From NCBI GenBank assembly GCA_022495005.1, contig JAGYXB010000791.1:496001-560000 (forward strand): a stretch of 64,000 nucleotides of DNA, given 5' to 3'. A model generated the notes under the pieces. It was not told the DNA's origin and searched no databases. It saw nothing but the letters and a program-made list of their open reading frames with translations. Every line of letters starts with the position of its first letter. Position 1 is the first letter of the stretch. Origin of the DNA: Rhyacophila brunnea (Eukaryota > Arthropoda > Insecta > Trichoptera > Rhyacophilidae). Positions 55,690 through 64,000 of this stretch are shown here, piece after piece. A program made the translations under genes and the position numbers.

Positions 55690-55963
55690 CAAGGTTTGCC
55701 ATTTTTTTCTGCGATGAACACTTCGCAAATCGTGAAATATTAACGGAAACCATGTTTATTTTGTAGGGTAAGTAGGTACAATCAATAAAATTTAAAAGTT
55801 CAGTTGAGTAATTATTTTTAAAACGTAACAAATAAAAATACAACTGAATGAAGTAGCTAAAAAAGTCAAATATGTTTGAATTTGTTGCAGCCGTTTCAGC
55901 ATATAAAACTAGTTTTCCGGAAGACCTATTCACATTCTGCGGAACACCGTTTGGGAAACCCTG
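55690..55963. mobile_element. hAT MITE family G, copy G2
   Basis: The right end CTGCGGAACACCGTTTGGGA-AACCCTG and the left CAAGGTTTGCCATTTTTTTCTG match G1, including ATATTAACGGAA and ACACTTCG words. It is shorter than G1 and has no clear TSD. Confidence 0.75.
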
Positions 55964-56595
55964 GTCTACACATTAAAAATATATACACAATAATATTGTG
56001 ATTATATCTGGGGCCTGAAGACCGATTTGAGATGTAAATCTTTTTATTTTGTAGGTATTTTAAATATTTATTTAAATATTGATTTTGAACAATAAACATA
56101 ACGAAGTATTTAGGAATACATACTTTCAGAAATTTTCTTCAAAAGTAACAAATTGGAAATCATTGTTACGTAAATACCGGTTTTCATAATTTTAAGCAAC
56201 GATTTCTCGGAAAACTCTCTAAATTAAATTTCGAATTTGGAAAATTTGATTTCCTTTGAGATTGTACGAATTAGGAAACAATGAAAAATTTACTTGTACT
56301 TAATATCACGGGAAAATAATATAATACTCGTATATAAAAATGACCATGACATTTTGATGCCGTTTTAAATATGTATGCGTACCTTATATAACATTATTAT
56401 GATCGAAATCGGCATAGGTCACAATATCACTGGCTGTAGAAATCCCCGAAAAATTTGCTTAACTCATTCGCTGCTGACTATATAATGATTTTTTAATTAG
56501 CACCTTTAAAATGCACGTTAATTACATCGATCGGCCGCCTGGTCATTACGCGCATGTGCGTCTTCAGCGTCCAAAGTATTAAGGCGATTGTACTA
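55964..56595. other. AT-rich, nothing recognised
   Basis: A CpG-richer patch (ATCGGCCGCCTGGTCATTAC) lies at about 56529-56560. No gene was supported. Confidence 0.4.
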
Positions 56596-56964
56596 CCTAC
56601 CAGAGGCACCTAGCGGAAAAATACGAAGCTTACAATTTAAGATATTTTTTTGATAATTTACAATTTCAACTGTAATACTTAATAAATAATATGTATACAT
56701 TAAAAATAAAAATATTTTTTATTTTAAGTCTTACAATGTAAAAAGATGTTTTTAAATGTGAATTTCTCAAAGGATCTTCATATTACATAATATATTTATG
56801 GTCATATTAGGTATATATTATTAAAATTTAGTTTATTAAATTTTCTATTCTGTAAGTACTTAAGAGATTTTTGACGAATTCATATTTCAATATTTTTTAT
56901 ATTTGTTTTAAAAAGATCGATTTTCATAAAAATAATGAAGTGTATCCATGAAATCTTTTTTATT
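56596..56964. repeat. Dispersed repeat family I, copy I2
   Basis: It is homologous to I1 (28768-29158) and lacks I1's second hairpin arm. Terminal repeats and class are unknown. The following GAACTATTGAGAGGGAAAAA is not shared. Confidence 0.8.
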
Positions 56965-57067
56965 CTCTCTCTGGAACTATTGAGAGGGAAAAAAGTTTTC
57001 TCTCTGCCTCCTCGTGTGGCGCTGTGACGTAGAATACTTAATATAAAAGTTGGTCTATAGCTGGGTT

Positions 57068-57464
57068 CATGGCCCAAGGTGGGGGGGCTGACAGGGCTCT
57101 AACCTGGGTCCCGGGCTCAGGAAGGGCCCGGCGAGGCGAGTCGACCAGATAAATGAGATAAACACACATCACCAATTTGCATTAATAGCAAAAAAAGTTA
57201 CCTGCGGCGCTATTTTTCTACCAATAATGCTGTTATTCAAAATTATGTAGTTGTACGGTACAACTCCATAATTCAAATGGATATATTAAAATATACAAAA
57301 AAAAAAAAACACTAAATATGGGTAGACATTAATTTTACCGCGTATCTAAGCGATTTGAAAAAACGCTACTGTAGAGCGTCACACTGCCTTTATCCATAGC
57401 GATGGGTCGGGAGGCCCCCCAAAGATCCTAGCCTGGGGGCCCGCTTCAGGATGCGGGGGCCATG
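57068..57464. mobile_element. CATGG-ended family F, copy F2
   Basis: The 397-bp element begins CATGGCCCAAGGTGGGGG and ends GATGCGGGGGCCATG. It is flanked by a perfect 8-bp duplication GCTGGGTT (57060-57067 and 57465-57472). It is the cleanest short reference copy of the family in this window. Confidence 0.94.
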
Positions 57465-57472
57465 GCTGGGTT

Positions 57473-59539
57473 TAGTAACATGAAAAATTGACTTACGCTG
57501 CTATGCTGACATAATATTATTATATAAGTACCTAAGTAGATAAAACGAAACAATATATAGCTACTTAGTGCCTACTGTGAAATGTGTTCTTCATAATAAT
57601 TGTATGTTGGTAGATACATTTTTGCATTTTGCAGTGATTAAAACCGTCAATGTCTGTTTTATTATGAATATAATATATGCATAATGTGTCCCAGGTACAA
57701 TAATTGAGAAAACATCGGCAGATGGTTAACGGGAAATCCCTGGAACTAAATTAAAACATATTCAGCCCGCATAATCTGATACTAAAATTTCGGTGCACCA
57801 GTATTGTTTCATCTACATTTTGCAATATAACTGCATTGTATGACTTAGTGCATTGTCCCAATTTGCATCGGCCAACTGTAAATCAAAAGGAACCCACATT
57901 AAGTTATTAATCTACTGAGAATTTGGCTCGCTCCCATAAACACTGAAGTAAAATGTTATTAAATTATATAGCTGGTGCTAATTTATCCTAGCTTTCTGCG
58001 AAGATTTGCGTTGAAATTTAATTTTCGAAATATTTATTGCCTTGGTCTAATTACAAAGCTGTGACCTATCTCATTGTTTACGTATTTGCTTTAGATTCAG
58101 CCCACTGTCCATAGATTTATCTATATATCTACATATCGTCACATTACTATTAAAACCTCGTAAGTCTGTTTGAGAAGAATGTTGAGGGGAAGGAAAAAAA
58201 CGTAATAAAAACAATATTTTAATCACCTCTCCAATCTGCTAACACTGGTTGTGAAATACGAGGTTTTAATTCCATATTTGAAACTACGATACTCGTACCT
58301 TCGAGTTTTTAAATTTCTTCGATAGATGGACAGCATACTAGTCTAGAGAACCGAGACTTCGTTATGATTTAAAAAGTTTTTTTGTTTAAATTTTGTCGGA
58401 CAAACTTCATTTTTCCATATCTGACTAACGAGGTCTTAATAGTAAGGTGACGAGATATCAGTCAGTCGTCTTTTTAGTTCAAAAAGCATAAAGGGACGAA
58501 CAACGTGTATGCGTAAGTGAATGCGCGATGAAGCCGTCAAATCATGTTTTCAACGCGACAGCTGAATGCAGAACTATTATAACTCATATTTAATTTTTTT
58601 AGAAGAAACTTCTTTGAAACAATCTACTTCAATTATTTATATAAATAAATGTATAAATCATAATTTAGTAGAACCATTGTTGAGTAAAAATAATGATATA
58701 CTTATGAATTTGTTAAAGTAGCTATTTCTAAAAACACATCAGTAAAATATTTCAAATGTGGGTTAGAATAGATCTGCATTCAGCTGATGAACGTGATTCA
58801 CAGAAGATGTGCCCTAACTATTGTAACTGAAATACAAATAACTACGTTTGATTTTTTTAAATTACAAACTCATATTACCCAATATTGAATTAAGAATGTC
58901 TTCTTTTTTAGTGCTGTTTTCTACCCTTTAAGTGCCACGAACGAGTTTATTCGACAAAATTGTAATGTACCGTTAGGCCATAAGCGAATTAACTCGCGAG
59001 ATTTTTTCGACGCAGAGGAACGTGTGAATTTGGTAAGGTTTCGCAATTTTTTATCATTGTATGTGTCGTATATCATATATATCTAAGGTGATTTATTTTA
59101 TTCCAGAGAAATAGCAGGCCTAAAGGTATCCATCTAGTAAAATTTGGCTGGCAGGATGGGCGACCAAATTGCAGTACTTGGGCTAGGTAGTTGTATCAGA
59201 ACACCAATGCCTTGGACATTGAACCACTTATAAATGAAGCATTATTTATTAAAAAGGTTTGAAAAAATTGTATTAATATAATATAAAGAAGTAGATTGAT
59301 TGCAAAAACAAAACTTGGAGCAACCCTTATATTAGGGGGGCTCAGCTCTTTGTAAAAATATATATACCTATATATTGTAAGAAAAGCATGTATATAAATC
59401 CAAAGCAATGTAATTTATATAAAACTCTTACCATGGGTATTTTTTACTAAGTAATTTATTATCTATTATTTATTTGTGCTTAATGAACACAAAGTAATAA
59501 GAATATTAAATGAAATTTGTGACTAATGATTGGAAATGG
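57473..59539. other. AT-rich, nothing recognised
   Basis: AATTAATAAAACC-type AT-rich sequence with no supported gene. TACTATTAAAACCTCG near 58145 and CGAGGTCTTAATAGTA near 58428 form a weak inverted match of about 14 bases, not enough for an element call. Confidence 0.4.
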
Positions 59540-59606
59540 GAACGTGAAGCAGTGAAGGGAGACCTTCATCTAGCAGTGGATCAACCCCGGTTGATGATGA
59601 TGACAT
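59540..59606 (+). pseudogene. RTE-like LINE 3' end, second copy
   Basis: The phrase GGGAGACCTTCATCTAGCAG, then TGGATCAACCCCGG and a TTGATGATGATGAC tail is the DNA of a GExFIQQWIxPG C-terminus with an in-frame stop. It is 5' truncated. Confidence 0.6.
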
Positions 59607-59774
59607 ATATTATTTGAGATATATTTCCTACCCTATATATATATATATAGCCTACACATCTGCAAAAAGAGACAATCGCTCGGCAATAATTTTATTGTAA
59701 TCGTCTAATAGTCCCCCAGTTAGAGTCCTAAAGGTATACATAAAGGCTGCAGGTTAGACAATCCACATAACCGG

Positions 59775-59830
59775 GAGGAATATAATCGGCTTGGAGAGGA
59801 ATTTATCCAGCGGTGGATACAACCGAAACG
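59775..59830 (+). pseudogene. RTE-like LINE 3' end, third copy
   Basis: The plus strand reads GEEFIQRWIQPKR, the same C-terminal phrase as at 18640-18756. It is very short and 5' truncated; the GATGAT tail is not evident. Confidence 0.5.
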
Positions 59831-59835
59831 ATATA

Positions 59836-60334
59836 CGTGCTTTAATTAATCCATTATAATAATAGTCTATCAGTGTAATGTTTTAGATAGTATGATATAA
59901 AGCTGTTAAAAGCTCTTCAAATATACATCGAAAGCTCCAAACATCGAATACAATTTCAATCAAGCAAAGTGCACGAGTCATTAATAATATTGTCATCGAG
60001 TGGAATATTATTAAATAATTCACTTAGCAATATAAATTGTATGAAGCCGTTATATTCGGATGTGCAGTAGAGTGCAATGTGCTAAACCACTATAAATCAA
60101 TGGCACTTAGGCTTTATTCAATTATGACAGTGATGGTCAACGTGACCTAAAATAAATAAAGCCTTTTCTTACGTTTATATAATATTGTGTTTACGTTTAA
60201 ATAACACGTATTAAATTTATTAATTGACTATGTAGTAGGTACTACGTGATAAACTCATTTAATAAAGAATCATGGCCTAATTTTTAGAAAAGAATATTTA
60301 ATTCTGTTACAGCTTTTGGCCAACGCGTCAGATG
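59836..60334. other. AT-rich, nothing recognised
   Basis: No gene or paired repeat was seen. Confidence 0.45.
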
Positions 60335-60342
60335 GTTAAATG

Positions 60343-61144
60343 CATGGCCCCTATAAGGGGGGGGGCTGACAGGGCTCCAGCCTGGGTGCCCGGACTTAGG
60401 GAGGGGCCCGGCGTGGCAGATCGACAAAATTTGTTATATTATACAAAAAAAAATTGGCGCCATTTTCTTTAGTAAATATTAAAATTTTAAAATATATAGT
60501 TGTGCAATACAATTTGATGTGATATGATGATTGATATAGGTATTATTATCTACCGACAACTAAATGATAATTCACGTAAGTATCATTTTATATTATAATT
60601 ATTTTGTGTTTCCTGAATAATAAAAATGGCCATTTATCAAATATCGAAGGGTCGAATGTTACTTGGCTACCACGAGAGGGAGTCGCGACTAGTGGTTCAT
60701 AAATCATACTATGATACCGAGTGCCAACAACTCAATAATTCAAGGGGATTTATTTAAAAATATAGGAAATCGCTAAAATACACGGTACCTATACGATATG
60801 GGGAACACTAATGTAGAACATCACACTGCCTTGGCCTGCCAAACATCCTGGCCAGAGAGGTATTAAATAAAAAAGGGGCTAGTAATCGGCTTTCTCAAAC
60901 AACTGAATGAAGCACGCCAACAATAGCCGAAAACTTACGAGAAATAGCAACGCGATAAAAAAAATGCAGGGCATCACGGATGATTCATTATAACGTACCC
61001 ATATAATATAATGTTAACGTGGAAATTTTGCTGCAACTTGATTACCAGCCCACCTCACCATACCAGCCTGCTTCGCTATACTTTCATATAACCTGCCGCC
61101 CCTAGATCCTGGCCTAGAGGCCCGCTTCAGGATGGGGGGCCAAG
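60343..61144. mobile_element. CATGG-ended family F, copy F3
   Basis: The 802-bp copy starts CATGGCCCCTATAAGGGG and ends GGATGGGGGGCCAAG. The flanks GTTAAATG and GTTATATG are an 8-bp TSD with one change. It is longer than F2, with unrelated AT-rich DNA in the right half (about 60860-61070) that may be a further insertion. Confidence 0.88.
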
Positions 61145-61152
61145 GTTATATG

Positions 61153-61546
61153 TATCATTTTATGCATTAAACTGAATTAAATTTTACAAAATTGCCTTTG
61201 TCTTTAACATAGTCTTGATAATCCTGAAGATAAAAACCACATTAACTATTGACTAATAAATATTGAACGAGCATTAAAGTATTGATTGTAAGTGTGTCAA
61301 ATATTTGTGATAATCTCTATTCTCGGTTATTTCCTCACTCACAATTAAATGCTGTCATCTTCTGAGCAACCAAGACTGTCTAGCCCTCACGGTTCTATTT
61401 TTCGCTCACGCCGAGCGGTCACCAAACATTGTTGGAAAACTACACACTTAATTTCCATTCAATACAGATTATCGAATGTCGACAACCGTTCCTTTATTTA
61501 AAGTCTCTGTACGCCTGATTGGTTGTTATGTACTCTGTCTACTCTA
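61153..61546. other. Nothing recognised
   Basis: No gene or paired repeat was seen. Confidence 0.45.
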
Positions 61547-62438
61547 AGAGCTTGTACACATGGCGCGTTTTTGCGAGTACCAAAAATGCGTTGCGCCCAT
61601 ATGACGCGTTTTACGCGCGAGTAGCAAAAATGCTTTACGCTCAGTATTCAACATGGAAACCGAGGAAACTGTGGCTTGCGTCCCGTCGATGGTCATACAA
61701 GATGATATTATAATGCAGCGGTCATCATCTTTTTTTAAAAGGGTCAACATGTAAATATTTTAGGCCATTCGGTCCAAAAATCTGGGATATTTATGTACCT
61801 ACCGAGCCTACTTAAATAACTAGTGAAAAATTCACTTTCACCAATTTATTGAACAAACTGTTATTTTAATAATAATAATAATAAGTAAATTTAATTTAAA
61901 TACAGCTCTAGGTACTGAGAGTTACTATAACTATATAAGTTACTATAATTTATTGTTAGAGCAGCTAAATTAAGTTCTAAATAAAGTTTTTCACTTAACT
62001 AGAATTTTTTTTGTTCTTCCGAATCACCAGGTTTACAAAATATTTCTACGAGCTCATCCCAGCTTGTGCGTTTTAGATTTCTATTACAATAATCAGAAGA
62101 TTCCATGTCCCATATAGCCAGCCTTCCTTTTTTCCATTTCATCAATAAATAATTCTGTATCGTGGTATTCTCACGCTCCATTTTGAAAAAAAAAATGTAT
62201 ATTTTAAAACTAGCCGACAAATCACTTCCGCGCACGTTGGCGATCGCGTTGTTACTAGGCGCAATAATTGGCGGCATAGTAGCTCGACTCGCGCACAACA
62301 CGCGCGAGGTCCAAGAGTCTGGCGTTTGCCCGGCGCATTCCGCGCGAGCGCTTGTGGACAGCTGAATTGGGTCACATGTACCTGGAGAACGCGCGATTTG
62401 TCACTCGCGCGTAAAAACGCGCTATGTGGACAGGCTCT
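61547..62438. mobile_element. PIF/Harbinger-like element remnant with MADF ORF
   Basis: The 892-bp element starts AGAGCTTGTACACATGGCGC and ends with the reverse complement of AGAGCCTGTCCACATAGCGC; the inverted ends match over about 31 bp with five differences. GC-rich subterminal regions with many GCGCG words flank an AT-rich centre. The (A/G)GxCxTGTxCACA type end and the enclosed MADF protein fit PIF/Harbinger. No TSD could be confirmed. Confidence 0.75.
61999..62181 (-). CDS. MADF/Myb-SANT-like domain protein fragment
   Basis: A 60-codon minus-strand frame starts MERENTTIQNYLLMKWKKGR, continues with LAIWDMESSDYCNRNLKRTS and WDELVEIF, and stops after EEQKKF. The order L/I-WD...DY-x-NR-x-x-K-x-x-W-x-E-I/L is the MADF fold (as in Adf-1), a DNA-binding domain commonly encoded as the second protein of PIF/Harbinger transposons. 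The start chosen is the Met just before the domain. An upstream in-frame Met at 62301 would add a Ser/Ala-rich segment overlapping the terminal region. The DDE transposase is absent. Confidence 0.6.
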   Translation of the reverse strand: MERENTTIQNYLLMKWKKGRLAIWDMESSDYCNRNLKRTSWDELVEIFCKPGDSEEQKKF

Positions 62439-62785
62439 TGGAGTTCGATGCATTTCTTTAAAATGTATCGTGCCCCAAATCCTCGCTTTTTCGTACATAT
62501 AGGATGGTCATGTTATAGGTACTGCACATATTACAAAAATAAGTTCAATGACATAATTTGCATTTTGAGAAGTTATTTATTCATTAAAAAAGGTAGTTAT
62601 ATTTAGTTAAGTAGAAAATATTACAAATCTAGTACCTACGTACATTACGATTAAGTATGTAATGAGTACCGTATTATTGCTATGTCCCTCCATTAATTTC
62701 TTTAATTTTTAGTGTTGGACATGCTGTAAAAAGATTCTGTGTTCATATGTTATTTAGTTCTCTGTTCTCTGTTTGGTTTTTGGAG
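62439..62785. other. AT-rich, nothing recognised
   Basis: No gene or paired repeat was seen. Confidence 0.4.
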
Positions 62786-63350
62786 GTAAATTTCATAATC
62801 GTGTTGTCTGCGTCAGAGTATGGATAATAGTAATGGTTACATATAAATTGTACGTATGCAGTTCATCGTCGAACACTTATTCGTGCTCCGCAGTACGTGA
62901 AACATGAGTTCATATAACATTGTATCAAATGACGAGTTCCTCGTTGCACATTTCACCGTGGAATACATTTGTACGTATCTTACAAAATGCGGCGACAGTT
63001 TGCAAATAGTACTGTTCCAATTAGATTAACCCTAACCTAACCTAACATAGTAAAGACATCTCATAAAATTCGCCACATGTTGTAGCATACGTACAAATAT
63101 ACTCCACGGTGAAATATTCAACGAAGAGCTCGTCATTTGATTAAATGTTACACGAACTCATGTTTCACGTACTGCAGCGCACGAATAAGTGTCCTGCGGT
63201 GAACTGTTTACGTACAAATTTCCGGATACGAATAGTAATAAGTTGAGCAAGTGGCTGACATCTATTTCTCGTAAAAACAAAGTCTGGTAATACAAACCAG
63301 TACTCTGTGGAGGCCCATATTAACTTATTAGGATCGGACATGGTCGAAAA
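62786..63350 (+). mobile_element. SINE copy S3 (3' body), split by MITE C2
   Basis: Sequence left of C2 (GTTGTCTGCGTCAGAGTATGG) and right of C2 (GTTGAGCAAGTGGCTGACAT, then CTATTTCTCGTAA) joins into the body of S2 (TCAGACAATGGACCTAATAG, then GTTGAGGAAGTGGCTAAAAT). The tRNA-like head is not recognisable here. Confidence 0.65.
62835..63230. mobile_element. Palindromic MITE family C, copy C2
   Basis: The 396-bp copy runs from GGTTACATATAAATTGTACG to TACAAATTTCCGGATACG and is nearly identical to C1 (35271-35663). It is flanked by a perfect 9-bp duplication AATAGTAAT (62826-62834 and 63231-63239). CCCTAACCTAACCTAAC lies near the centre. Confidence 0.95.
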
Positions 63351-63384
63351 AAAAAGTTGTCTACATAAAGCTTTTAAAGCTCAT

Positions 63385-63490
63385 CGTTTCTTACCTAATA
63401 CATATTGGGCAGTCTTTAATGACATGCCGCATTGTTTAAGAAGTGCTGCCGTCACACGTAGGATAATCATCTTAGTTTGAATATTTTTAG
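63385..63490 (-). pseudogene. LINE C-terminal zinc-knuckle scrap
   Basis: The minus strand reads DDYPTCDGSTS, a stop, then TMRHVIKDCPI. It is homologous to 24490-24640 and fits the C...HxIxxCP tail of a LINE protein. It is very short and broken. Confidence 0.45.
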
Positions 63491-64000
63491 ATAATCGTCG
63501 TGTGTTAATTTAGTAATATTAAATTTATAATAGTTTTTACGCTTTTGCTAATTTCACATAGAATATTAAGATACTTATTTGTAAAAGGTACAGCATCACT
63601 TAGTACATTCTGAGTAAAACACCATTAGCGTGTCCTAACAAAACATCTCTATTTAGGCTCGCTGCCTACAAAAACAACTTTTATGCAATATCGGTTCCTA
63701 GAGTCAAGTAGCGCTTGCATTGTTATGTATATGTGTATTTCACTTGCAGTCAAGTGAGCTATCAATATAACTGAGTAGGTAATGATAATATTTCAATATT
63801 TAATGAACCTTAAAATGTATGCGAATTGATATAAAATATAAACACTTTTGGATTTTAATTGAAAGCCATTTCAATATATAAGTCTCTCATAAATTGAGTT
63901 TAAATAATAAATATGATTAAGAATAATAAACTTACTCAATATTTATTTAAGAGTTATACGCATTGATACATCTACCCACGAGATATATCTACCATTTATA
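63491..64000. other. AT-rich, nothing recognised
   Basis: No gene or paired repeat was seen up to the window end. Confidence 0.45.

Noticed and set aside
62142..62498. 118-codon minus-strand frame rich in Arg and Ala
   Set aside because: It spans the GC-rich terminal region of the Harbinger-like element and overlaps the better-supported MADF frame.

Overview
This window is eukaryotic nuclear DNA from an arthropod, most likely a hemipteran insect and perhaps an aphid or close relative. The sequence is very AT-rich, has spliced-gene architecture, and carries many short TAGG/ACCT runs and insect telomere-type CCTAA motifs inside repeats. Its transposons are of types common in insects: hAT, mariner, TTAA-target MITEs, a PIF/Harbinger-like element, and RTE-like and R1-like LINE scraps. 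The species cannot be fixed from the sequence alone.

Only one host protein-coding segment can be supported. It is a single exon on the minus strand (coding part 21263-21508) that encodes the signal peptide and N-terminus of an angiotensin-converting-enzyme-like M2 metallopeptidase. It has a good acceptor in its 5'UTR and a phase-0 donor. No other ACE exon was recognised, so much of 1-21262 may be intron and much of the sequence above 21522 may be 5' intron or promoter-distal DNA.

The rest is a dense transposon graveyard, and its value lies in how well insertions can be reconstructed from target-site duplications (TSDs) that are still readable. Families resolved here include: palindromic MITEs with 9-bp TSDs (family A, four copies; family C, two copies; Mutator-like by TSD); a TTAA-target MITE family B (six copies, two subfamilies, including a head-to-head pair sharing one TTAA); family F with CATGGCCCC-type ends and 8-bp TSDs (six copies); hAT MITE family D (8-bp TSD, two copies); and hAT families G and N plus five further hAT pieces that keep a piece of transposase. 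Also present are a full-length but broken mariner, an unclassified 724-bp transposon with perfect 25-bp ends (37368-38091), a 2.45-kb giant foldback with a broken LTGCDTTS-type protein (51609-54063), a Harbinger-like element with a MADF-domain ORF (61547-62438), tRNA-derived SINEs and several LINE 3' ends.

Nesting gives a relative history. Mariner lies inside hAT-MITE D2, which lies inside foldback M2 (44233-45880). TTAA-MITE B3 lies inside A3 (38756-39523). Repeat L1 lies inside F1, F6 inside G1, C2 inside a SINE, and C1 inserted at the edge of a LINE RT fragment. No CRISPR array, rRNA, operon or bacterial-type system is present. Stretches listed as 'nothing recognised' are AT-rich DNA in which no gene, RNA or complete repeat could be supported by eye.
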